From: Puniceicoccales bacterium
GTDB taxonomy: Bacteria > Verrucomicrobiota > Verrucomicrobiae > Opitutales > LL51
DNA length: 6,623 nt
Reading direction: 5' to 3'
Assembly (NCBI GenBank): GCA_031259625.1
Contig: JAIRLG010000102.1
Location: 1 to 6,623 of the forward strand
Each line of letters starts with the position of its first letter. Position 1 is the first letter of the stretch. Below, piece by piece: positions 1-5,576 of this stretch. The position numbers and the translations under genes are program-made. The notes beneath the pieces are model-generated. The model was given only the letters and a program-made list of their open reading frames with translations. It did no database searches and was not told the origin of the DNA.

Positions 1-171
1 AAAAAAACGCTAAAGCCACAAAAGCAAGGACAAAATAATGTATACCTAGTCCAGATGCACCACTGAAGCTATTCGAAATATCACCCAGGAATTGATAAAA
101 AAGAATTCACACCTAGCCGGTACCAAAAATCATTTTTTCTACAATAGTAATCTAATAGCAATTCCATATTT
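1..171. other. AT-rich segment with no convincing gene
   Basis: By hand count about 57 of 171 bases are G or C, against well over half in the rest of the window; the change falls right at the stop codon of the kdsC-like gene. All frames are short. The only ATG-started reading frame of note is a 28-codon one on the minus strand (167 to 81), without recognisable features. I see no strong GC-rich hairpin followed by a T run, so no clear terminator for the leftward operon, although short A and T runs are present. It could be an intergenic region, the edge of an acquired element, or an assembly junction; the sequence does not decide. Confidence 0.6.
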
Positions 172-1311
172 CTATATGCGTCTGGCCACAGCCGCTATGA
201 CATCTACACAGGCACCACTTCCGCCATAGGAAGGCATGAGATGGATACCGGGAATCTCAAGAATCTGCGGAACGGCATTGGCCGGACAGGCAGCGAAACC
301 GTTCTGCTCGGAGAGGAGCTCCAGAACGCCCAGGTCATTCGTGTCATCGCCCATGTAGGCGATTTCGCCAAGCTTCAGCCGGAACTGCGTCGACAGGTGC
401 TGCAGGTGCTGAACCTTCTGGTGGGACGCCCCCTGGATCAGATTTTTTTCCGGATCCACTCCACAGGCCTCGGCCCAGCGGACGACGACCGGATTGCTCT
501 CGCCGGTGAGGAAGCACAGGGTCTTGCCCGTCGCGACCCAATGGCGCAGGGCCCGAAGGTCTCTTCGACAGAACCGCTTCCACTCGCGGCCATCCTGGGA
601 AAAAATCCGGCACCCATCGGTGCAGCTGCCGTCGATGTCCAGCACCAGCGCCCGAATCGGCCCGGGGCCGGAGAGAAGCTCGGGGGCCAGCTGTGCCTTG
701 CCCTCCCGAGTCTGGTCGTGGTAGGCCAGAACGGGGCCCGTCGATTCGAGGTAGCGGCTGCTGAAGCCCCGAACATAGCCGTGGGGCTCCGGTGCGATGG
801 CCACATGGGGCGCCTGTGGATGGGATGCGAATCCCGGTGAGCCGACTAGAAGGCCGACGGCAGTGGCCAGCTGACAATCCCCCGGATTGGCCGGAGAGAG
901 ATTTTTATCGAAGAGCAAAACCTCCCGCAGCGCGAGACCATGGGCCTGGGCATATTTTTGGAGAAAGGCATTTTTATCCCCAACGCCGCAGAAGAGTTCC
1001 GTCACCCGCATGGCATCGCAGCGCCGGCGATAGATCGGCTCGTCCCGCGCATCGGCCGACAGCACCAGCACCGGCAGCCGCAGGACACCCTGGAAGAGAT
1101 TTCGAACGGTGAAGCCGTCGCCAGTCCGAAAGTTCAGGGCTGTCGTATCCCCATCGGCATCTCGGTCCGGGATATAGATGAATTCTCCCCTTCGGGTCAT
1201 CGTAGGCCCAAGGGACAGGGGATGTTCCGCGTCGCAGAGGACGGAGATGTCGATGGCGACGAGCTTGAGCGAGGCAAGGCATTCGACGACGGAATTCGGA
1301 TCCAGAGACAT
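172..1311 (-). CDS. Double-domain KdsC-like HAD phosphatase (Kdo-8-phosphate phosphatase family), N-terminal copy degenerate
   Basis: The 379-residue protein is about twice the usual KdsC length. KdsC-family HAD enzymes remove phosphate from 3-deoxy-D-manno-octulosonate 8-phosphate in cytoplasmic Kdo synthesis. The C-terminal half (about 219-379) keeps the full signature: LDIDGSCTDG with D225 and D227, motif II LTGES at 268-272, K299, GDDTND at 321-326, and a glycine-rich tail (GGSGA, 363-367). The N-terminal half (about 15-165) aligns to the same fold: AIDIS at 19-23 has D21 but serine instead of the second Asp, LSADA at 84-88 is motif II-like, GVGDK at 109-113 keeps the lysine, but FDKNLS replaces GDDxxD. 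I infer an active C-terminal domain and an inactive, possibly structural or regulatory, N-terminal domain. It is the last gene of the lpt operon, starting 3 bases after lptB, without a good Shine-Dalgarno, so coupling is likely. Related HAD phosphatases acting on other sugar phosphates cannot be excluded. Confidence 0.85.
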   Translation of the reverse strand: MSLDPNSVVECLASLKLVAIDISVLCDAEHPLSLGPTMTRRGEFIYIPDRDADGDTTALNFRTGDGFTVRNLFQGVLRLPVLVLSADARDEPIYRRRCDAMRVTELFCGVGDKNAFLQKYAQAHGLALREVLLFDKNLSPANPGDCQLATAVGLLVGSPGFASHPQAPHVAIAPEPHGYVRGFSSRYLESTGPVLAYHDQTREGKAQLAPELLSGPGPIRALVLDIDGSCTDGCRIFSQDGREWKRFCRRDLRALRHWVATGKTLCFLTGESNPVVVRWAEACGVDPEKNLIQGASHQKVQHLQHLSTQFRLKLGEIAYMGDDTNDLGVLELLSEQNGFAACPANAVPQILEIPGIHLMPSYGGSGACVDVIAAVARRI

Positions 1312-1314
1312 GGG

Positions 1315-2058
1315 CTAAAGGCTAAAATGCTCTCCGAGGTAGAATTTTCGGCTCTGGGGATCCTGCAGGAGCGTCTGCCGGTCACCACAGCAGAGCACGC
1401 GGCCGTCGTGGATGAGGTAGGCCCTGTCGACGATGCTCAGGGTCTCGCGCACGTTGTGGTCGGTGATCAGGGTGCCGATGGAGCGCTCCCGAAGGGCGAG
1501 GATCATCCGCTGCAGGTCGGCGACATTGATGGGGTCGACGCCGCTGAAGGGCTCGTCCATGAGGATGAAGCGCGGCTGGGGGACGAGGGCCCGGGCGATT
1601 TCCAGGCGCCGCCGCTCCCCGCCGCTCAGGGTGATGGCCTCCTGCTTCCGCAGCGCCGTCAGGCCCAGGTCTTCCAGCAGGGCCTCGATGCGATCCCGTT
1701 GCTCCGCCCTCGTGAGCGAGAGGTGCTCGGCGACGGCACGCAGGTTGTCCTCGACGCTGAGCCGGCGGAAGACGGAGGGCTCCTGCGGGAGATAGCCGAT
1801 GCCCCGCCGCGCACGGCGGTACATGGGCATGGAAGTCAGGCGAATCCCGTTGAGAAAGACCTCCCCCCGCGTCGGCCGGAGCAGCCCGACGATGATGTGG
1901 AAGGAGGTGGTCTTGCCGGCCCCGTTCGGGCCCAGCAGTCCCACGACCTCACCGGAGCGCAGTTCGATGTCGACCCCTCGCAGCACCTCCCGCCGGCCAT
2001 AGCTCTTGGCAATGCCCACAGCCCTCAGTGCCCCCGCCGCATCCTCCTCCCGATTCAT
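1315..2058 (-). CDS. lptB: LptB, ATPase of the lipopolysaccharide export ABC transporter
   Basis: This is the cytoplasmic nucleotide-binding subunit that, with LptF and LptG, extracts LPS from the inner membrane and pushes it along the LptC-LptA bridge. The 247 residues match the usual LptB length. Visible motifs are Walker A GPNGAGKTT (43-51), the LptB-typical RRGIGYLPQE with Q-loop Q92, RRLSVEDNL (98-106), signature LSGGERRR (144-151), Walker B ILMDEP (165-170), the SGVDPI stretch, and the switch in LITDHNVRET with H201. The C-terminus YLGEHFSL matches the typical LptB ending. The start overlaps the lptA stop by ATGA, which argues for this start and for translational coupling. No lptF or lptG is in the window. 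The identification is secure. Confidence 0.96.
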   Translation of the reverse strand: MNREEDAAGALRAVGIAKSYGRREVLRGVDIELRSGEVVGLLGPNGAGKTTSFHIIVGLLRPTRGEVFLNGIRLTSMPMYRRARRGIGYLPQEPSVFRRLSVEDNLRAVAEHLSLTRAEQRDRIEALLEDLGLTALRKQEAITLSGGERRRLEIARALVPQPRFILMDEPFSGVDPINVADLQRMILALRERSIGTLITDHNVRETLSIVDRAYLIHDGRVLCCGDRQTLLQDPQSRKFYLGEHFSL

Positions 2059-3131
2059 GGCGCGTCGGCGGCGAATAGCCCTCGCCCCTCGGGCGCCGAA
2101 AATTGGACTGGCGAAGCCGTTTCTCCCGATGGGGACACTTTTCCCGAAGGAGAAAAGGAAAAAGGCCTCTCTCCGTTCCCTTCCTCTTCCGGGCGATTTT
2201 CCCCTGGCAACGCCGCCCCCGGCCCGACGGATTTCTCGGACGCCAGAGGACGGGACTGTGAGGCCGTTTCCCCTGATGGGGATGTTTCTCCGGATCTTTC
2301 TCCCGAAGGCGAAAGAGAAGAAGAAAGCTCCTTTCTCTTCCTTTCCCCTTCCGGGCGATTTTCCTCCGGCAGTGCCGTCTCCGGCTCGACGGATTCCTCC
2401 TCACCCGACGGAGCGGCTGCGCCGGAAGCCTCCCCTTTCGGCGCATCGCTCCCGATGCCCAGGGAGTTGTTCCTATGGTCGAGGACGATGTGCTCTCCGG
2501 CTCCTCCGGCGGCGGTCTCTGCCTTCACTCTGTCCCGAGCGGCCTCCGGAATGGCCGAGGGCTCGAGCCTCAGACGAGGGCGAGGAGAAGCAGTCCGGGA
2601 CGCTTCCCCTTCTGGCGAATCGCTCCCAATGCTCAGGGAGTTCTTCCGGCGGTCGAGGACGATGCGCTCTCCGGCCACCGTGCCCTTCCCCTCCTGCTGG
2701 ATCTGGGCATGGCCCGAGAGCACGAAGAGCTCGTTGGGCGGGTCGATCTCGACCCTGTCGGCCGAACCGCGGCGCTCGCCCTCCTCCTGCTGCACTTGGA
2801 TCTGCACTTCCCCTTCGGCCAGAAGCTGAGTCAGGTGGGGACTGGCCTCCGCTCCGCCTTCCCTTGGATTCTCCTCGACGGGATTGCCGGACAGATGGGC
2901 GGTGAGGGCCTGGGCGCTCGCCCGGAAGTTACTGGACTCAACCTGAACGTTGCCCGTGAACCGAAAGACCGTATCGCCCCCTTCCGGCGACTGCATCTCC
3001 ATCGCGTCGCTGCGGATGACGGTTTCCGGAGGTTTTTCTGCCGATGGCTCCGCTTCTCCCGCCGGGGCGATTTTGGCCGGAAAGCTCAGGCGGCAGCTGG
3101 CGAAGAGGACGAGAGCGGCGAGGGTGATCAT
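2055..3131 (-). CDS. lptA: LptA/OstA-domain periplasmic LPS transport protein with long repetitive C-terminal tail
   Basis: LptA bridges the periplasm with a stack of beta-jellyroll strands carrying LPS from LptC to LptD. I chose the ATG at 3131 because it overlaps the lptC stop by ATGA and opens directly with a hydrophobic export segment (MITLAALVLFASC). That segment ends in a possible lipobox (LFASC, C13), but its n-region lacks positive charges, so lipidation is only a guess. Residues about 37-170 look like the OstA core: IRSDAMEMQSPEGG, FRFTGNVQVESSNFRASAQ, LLAEGEVQIQV, SADRVEIDPPNELFVLSGHAQI and AGERIVLDRRKNSLSI. Residues about 171-358 are a low-complexity tail rich in Pro, Ser, Gly and Glu. 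It repeats the last strand motif (154-178 again at 212-236) and an acidic block (245-291 again at 299-340). The 358 residues compare with roughly 185 in E. coli LptA. The position between lptC and lptB supports the call; the tail's function is unknown. Confidence 0.85.
   Translation of the reverse strand: MITLAALVLFASCRLSFPAKIAPAGEAEPSAEKPPETVIRSDAMEMQSPEGGDTVFRFTGNVQVESSNFRASAQALTAHLSGNPVEENPREGGAEASPHLTQLLAEGEVQIQVQQEEGERRGSADRVEIDPPNELFVLSGHAQIQQEGKGTVAGERIVLDRRKNSLSIGSDSPEGEASRTASPRPRLRLEPSAIPEAARDRVKAETAAGGAGEHIVLDHRNNSLGIGSDAPKGEASGAAAPSGEEESVEPETALPEENRPEGERKRKELSSSLSPSGERSGETSPSGETASQSRPLASEKSVGPGAALPGENRPEEEGNGERPFSFSPSGKVSPSGETASPVQFSAPEGRGLFAADAP
2113..2399. repeat. Degenerate direct repeat inside the lptA tail (about 125 and 140 bases)
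   Basis: Positions 2113-2237 and 2260-2399 are recognisably the same sequence with substitutions and a net 15-base (5-codon) difference. Shared landmarks include CCGTTTC-CCGATGGGGA versus CCGTTTC-CCTGATGGGGA, TCTTCCGGGCGATTTTCC versus CCTTCCGGGCGATTTTCC, and CGACGGATT. Each copy encodes an acidic ALPxENRPE block followed by SPSG motifs. The length difference is a multiple of three, so the lptA frame is kept. Confidence 0.8.
2428..2675. repeat. 74-base direct repeat, spacing 174, duplicating the last OstA strand of lptA
   Basis: Positions 2428-2501 and 2602-2675 align without gaps and with roughly ten mismatches. Both contain GGTCGAGGACGATG, CGCTCCC and CTCTCCGGC. On the coding strand they give AGERIVLDRRKNSL and AGEHIVLDHRNNSL, the closing strand motif of the OstA fold, at residues 153-166 and 211-224. 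The offset of 174 bases is exactly 58 codons, which fits an in-frame segmental duplication. Confidence 0.85.
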
Positions 3132-3625
3132 GGCTGTGCCGAATCCGAGGAGCTCTGGGCGTCGACAAAATGGACCTCCACCTGCCGATGGACCCGCAGC
3201 TGGCGATTTTTGCCGAACCACTGCCAGTCGCAGCCCGAGGCGGAGAAGCCGCGGCCCCGTACCGAGAGCTTTTCCCGTCCCTCCACCACAGCACTGCGGG
3301 GAAAGACGTAGGCCGATGGGCTCTCTATCCGCCAGACTTCCGCCTTGTTTTGGAGGAAGAGGCGCATCTTCATGTCCCTGATCTCGACGCGGTCGAGGCT
3401 GTTCATCCGGGCCTCCTGTCCCTCGACCTCCCACTGCCTGCGGCCCTCCAGGTCGAACAGGGGCAGGAAGAATTTCTGGATGGGGGCCTGCAGCGACAGA
3501 AAGCTCTGGGCCGCCGCCAATGTCAGTGGCGAGAGAAAGAGCACAGCTGGTACCCGAAGTCTCAGGCGCAATTCCCTTGAAGTTTCAGGCATAAGCCCCT
3601 TGAAGTTCCACGGGAACCCCATCAT
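3128..3625 (-). CDS. lptC: LptC-like LPS export bitopic membrane protein
   Basis: LptC is anchored in the inner membrane and passes LPS from LptBFG to LptA through a periplasmic jellyroll. The 165-residue product has a basic stretch (RELRLRLR, 17-24), one hydrophobic segment (about 25-42, VPAVLFLSPLTLAAAQ) and a periplasmic beta-rich region. That region carries LptC-type patterns: FDLEGRRQWEVEGQEARM (57-74), VEIRDMKMRLF, an SPSAYVFPRSAVVEG stretch, and a closing RQLRVHRQVEVHF strand. The start is uncertain. ATG at 3625 has no clear ribosome binding site; ATG at 3592 (residue 12, MPETSRELR) is preceded by AAGGGG only 3 bases away and would give 154 residues with a conventional n-region. The gene is first of the lpt-kdsC run and its stop overlaps the lptA start by ATGA. 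Sequence similarity in this family is low, so gene order carries part of the call. Confidence 0.85.
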   Translation of the reverse strand: MMGFPWNFKGLMPETSRELRLRLRVPAVLFLSPLTLAAAQSFLSLQAPIQKFFLPLFDLEGRRQWEVEGQEARMNSLDRVEIRDMKMRLFLQNKAEVWRIESPSAYVFPRSAVVEGREKLSVRGRGFSASGCDWQWFGKNRQLRVHRQVEVHFVDAQSSSDSAQP

Positions 3626-3720
3626 TCATGGCGTTTGGCAAAACACAAGACCCGAGCGGTGGAAGGGGGAAAATTCAGCCGGACTCTGGGGAGGATCTTC
3701 AAGCCCCGTCGCCTCTGTTC

Positions 3721-3811
3721 CTTTCGCCGTCTTTGGATTCCGGAGGAATCGCCCGCTTCGCGGGCCCCAAGCCCCAAACCGCAGGTTTGGGGCTTGCAAA
3801 GACGGCGAAGG
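3721..3811. repeat. Nested cloverleaf-like palindrome between gpsA and lptC
   Basis: A 13-bp outer stem (3723-3735 with 3797-3809, no mismatch) encloses three perfect hairpins placed almost end to end. They are 3736-3741/3745-3750 (6 bp, loop GGA), 3751-3756/3760-3765 (6 bp, loop TTC) and 3768-3780/3784-3796 (13 bp, loop GCA). Only two bases (3766-3767) lie between the last two. Over 3723-3809, 76 of 87 bases are paired. No T run follows on the minus strand, so it is not a classical terminator for gpsA. Candidate explanations are a dispersed palindromic (REP/MITE-like) element or a structured RNA in the gpsA-lptC transcript. The flanks 3626-3720 and 3812-3863 show nothing else I can name, and I found no good promoter for lptC there. 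Confidence 0.85.
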
Positions 3812-3863
3812 ACGAAGCTCGAGATGGTTCGATCCCTCAAGAATCCCGATAGGCTCGGCTTCC

Positions 3864-4838
3864 CTACTCTTGGGAGGAGCGGCGGGAGAGGATCCGCTCG
3901 ACGGCCGTCGGAACCGGAAGCTTTTTGTAGAGGATCTCGTAAATGCTCTCCAGAATGAGGGCCTGAATCTGCTTCTGCTGGCAGAGCAAATGGAAGGACT
4001 GCGTCGCCACATAGCCCTCGACGGTTATGGCCGCGGCCGGTGGACGCTGGTTCTTCACCCAGTCCTCCCCGAACTGCCGATTGCGGCTCCAGGCCCCTCC
4101 ACAGGTCGCCATGAGATCTCCCAGACCGCTGAAGCCGGCAAATGTCCTCTTTTTTCCGCCCAGAGCCTGGCCCACCGCCGTCATCTCCCGCAGAACACAG
4201 CTGAGATAGGCGCATTTCCCATTCTCGCCATAGCCCAGACCGTCGTTCATCCCGGCGCCGATGGCGTAGACATTTTTCAGACAGCCGGCCAGTTCCACCC
4301 CCCGCACATCCTGCGAGCGGTAGAGGCGCACCGTCGACCAACGCAGCTCCCGCTGGAGATGGCGGGCCACCTCCTCCGATTCCGCCGCCACCACCACCGC
4401 CGTCGGATGACCGAGGGCCACGTCCCGGGCATGGGTCGGGCCGGATAGGACGGCGAAGGGATTCGGGAAACTGAAGGAGTGAAAGACATCGGACGGCAGT
4501 GCCAGACGCTCCGCCTGCAGGCCCTTGCACAGGGAGACGAAGCAGCTCTCCGCCTTCAAAGAGCAACCGCTGAGCTGCTGACAGACCTCCGGCAGTGCCT
4601 TGGACGGACAGGCCAGAAAAATACACTCCTGCCCCGACAGCGCGCCGTAATCGGCCGTGGCCTCGATTTCCGGCGGAACCGGAACCCCGGGCAAGAATTC
4701 CGCATTCTCCCCCAGCTTCTTCAGCATGACGGCCTGCTCCGCGAACTGCGTGATGAAAGTGACCCGGTGCTTCGCCCTGGCGCACAGAATTCCCACCGCA
4801 GTTCCCCAGGCTCCGGCTCCGACAACGGCGATCTTCAT
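3864..4838 (-). CDS. gpsA: GpsA, NAD(P)-dependent glycerol-3-phosphate dehydrogenase
   Basis: This soluble enzyme reduces dihydroxyacetone phosphate to sn-glycerol-3-phosphate for phospholipid synthesis. The 324 residues fit the family (about 330-340). It opens with the Rossmann motif MKIAVVGAGAWGTA (GxGxWG, 7-12). Further motifs are LACPSKALPEV (75-85), SLCKGLQ (102-108), the substrate loop SGPTHARDVALGHPTAVVVA (132-151), catalytic lysine K188 in AGCLKNVYAIGAG, SGLGDLMATC (237-246), SRNRQFG (251-257) and VEG (273-275). The loop reads GPTHARDVA rather than the common GPSFAxEVA, a modest deviation. The start is fixed by the canonical N-terminus. There is no Shine-Dalgarno, which matches the promoter lying only about 6 bases upstream. 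The gene lies 238 bases upstream of lptC and could share its transcript. Confidence 0.96.
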   Translation of the reverse strand: MKIAVVGAGAWGTAVGILCARAKHRVTFITQFAEQAVMLKKLGENAEFLPGVPVPPEIEATADYGALSGQECIFLACPSKALPEVCQQLSGCSLKAESCFVSLCKGLQAERLALPSDVFHSFSFPNPFAVLSGPTHARDVALGHPTAVVVAAESEEVARHLQRELRWSTVRLYRSQDVRGVELAGCLKNVYAIGAGMNDGLGYGENGKCAYLSCVLREMTAVGQALGGKKRTFAGFSGLGDLMATCGGAWSRNRQFGEDWVKNQRPPAAAITVEGYVATQSFHLLCQQKQIQALILESIYEILYKKLPVPTAVERILSRRSSQE

Positions 4839-4850
4839 AAAAGGGGACTA

Positions 4851-4879
4851 ATTCTAAATGTCCGGCAAGCCCCTGTCAA
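4851..4879 (-). promoter_or_regulatory. Near-consensus sigma-70 promoter for gpsA with almost no 5' leader
   Basis: On the minus strand TTGACA (4879-4874) is a perfect -35 box. After exactly 17 bases comes TAGAAT (4856-4851), five of six matches to the -10 consensus. Transcription would start near 4843-4845, leaving only about 5-7 bases before the gpsA ATG at 4838. This agrees with the lack of a ribosome binding site and suggests leaderless or near-leaderless translation. It lies in the 105-base divergent gap shared with the sigma factor gene. Confidence 0.75.
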
Positions 4880-4931
4880 TCCAGCAGCGGACGAGCTCCG
4901 TTTTAAACTTGAATTTCGCCGAAAGGCCGCT

Positions 4932-4946
4932 AGGGTCTTCTCCGTG
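4932..4946 (+). promoter_or_regulatory. Ribosome binding site and GTG start of the ECF sigma gene
   Basis: AGGG at 4932-4935 is followed after 8 bases by GTG at 4944-4946. This spacing is better than that of the alternative TTG at 4986, so it decides the start. No convincing housekeeping promoter is visible on the plus strand between 4839 and 4943; a promoter read by the ECF factor itself could be present but cannot be recognised without knowing its specificity. Confidence 0.5.
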
Positions 4947-5573
4947 TTCTTCGCATCGAAGTCCATCGGCATTCCCCAGGAAGGGTTGGGGGAGCGAGAA
5001 GCGCTTCGGGACGAGGAGTGGGCTCTGGTCGTCCGGGTACGGGAAGGGGATCGCTGCGCCTTCGACTTCCTGGTCCGGCGCTACCGCGAGCGCCTCTACG
5101 GCCTGGTCTACCACATGATCTCCAACGCGGCCGACGCCGCTGACCTGACGCAGGACATCTTCATCCAGGCCTTCCGCTGCATCGGCTCCTTCAGGGGAAA
5201 ATCCAGCTTTTTCAGCTGGCTCTACCGCATCGGGGTCAACAGAACTCTGGAGCACATTCGCCGGCACAAGCGTCGGCAGTTCTTCAGCGTTCAGGCCATC
5301 GACGAACAGGGCCTCGGGGAAAGCCTCTGGTGCGATGTCTCGGCGACGGAGGCGGCGGATAAAAGTGCCTATCTGGGCGAGCTTCAGGAAAAGCTCAATG
5401 AGGCGCTGCAGTGCCTCTCCCACAAGCACCGGATGGTCGTCGTCCTCCACGAGATCGAGAACCTGAGCCACGCGGAAATCGCGGCGGTGCTGAAATGTTC
5501 CGAGGGAACCGTGCGCTCCCGCCTGCACTACGCCAAGGAACAATTGAAGGAATTTTTAAAGGAATACGCCTAG
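4944..5573 (+). CDS. ECF (group 4) RNA polymerase sigma-70 factor, RpoE-like
   Basis: This is a cytoplasmic alternative sigma factor with only regions 2 and 4. From the GTG at 4944 the product is 209 residues, a normal ECF size. Region 2 spans about 38-111: FDFLVRRYRERLYGLVYHM, DAADLTQDIFIQAF (core-binding DxxQD-type motif, 64-77), SFFSWLYRIGVNRTLEHIRR. Region 4 spans about 147-209: LHEIENLSHAEIAAVLKC then SEGTVRSRLHYAKEQLKEFL, the -35 recognition helix-turn-helix. No ATG exists in frame near the expected start. GTG 4944 has AGGG 8 bases upstream; TTG 4986 (AGGAAGGG immediately upstream, too close) is the alternative. A reading frame extends farther upstream over gpsA, but that part is antisense shadow. 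It is transcribed with the two genes downstream (3-base gaps) and divergently from gpsA. No C-terminal extension is present. Its regulon cannot be read from this window. Confidence 0.92.
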   Translation: MFFASKSIGIPQEGLGEREALRDEEWALVVRVREGDRCAFDFLVRRYRERLYGLVYHMISNAADAADLTQDIFIQAFRCIGSFRGKSSFFSWLYRIGVNRTLEHIRRHKRRQFFSVQAIDEQGLGESLWCDVSATEAADKSAYLGELQEKLNEALQCLSHKHRMVVVLHEIENLSHAEIAAVLKCSEGTVRSRLHYAKEQLKEFLKEYA

Positions 5574-5576
5574 AAA

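Noticed and set aside
81..167. 28-codon minus-strand frame just after the kdsC-like stop (MELLLDYYCRKNDFWYRLGV...)
   Set aside because: Too short, with no ribosome binding site or recognisable feature, in AT-rich DNA where such frames arise by chance.
940..2829. Long plus-strand open frame (629 codons) opposite kdsC-like, lptB and lptA
   Set aside because: It lies antisense to well-supported genes in GC-rich DNA, has no recognisable domain, and its composition reflects the complementary codons of those genes.
3132..3434. 101-residue N-terminal extension of LptA to an ATG at 3434
   Set aside because: It overlaps lptC out of frame and reads as Gly/Arg/Pro-rich noise; the ATG at 3131 gives an ATGA overlap and an export signal.
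3586..3629. 14-codon frame starting at ATG 3629 and overlapping the lptC start region, possible leader peptide
   Set aside because: No attenuator-like alternative hairpins or amino acid bias are evident; more likely a by-product of the clustered ATGs near the lptC start.
3721..3811. Rho-independent terminator for gpsA
   Set aside because: The palindrome is strong, but no T run follows it on the minus strand and the multi-branched shape is not typical.
3721..3811. tRNA gene or integron attC site
   Set aside because: The cloverleaf has three-base loops, no tRNA-conserved TTC or anticodon-arm layout, and no attC-type core ends.
3622..4785. Long minus-strand frame (387 codons) overlapping gpsA
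   Set aside because: It is an out-of-frame shadow of gpsA with a low-complexity Gly/Arg-rich translation; gpsA itself has all family motifs.
4479..4943. Upstream extension of the ECF sigma frame to an ATG at 4479
   Set aside because: That part is antisense to the gpsA N-terminal coding region, and the resulting 364 residues are far longer than an ECF factor; GTG 4944 has a ribosome binding site.
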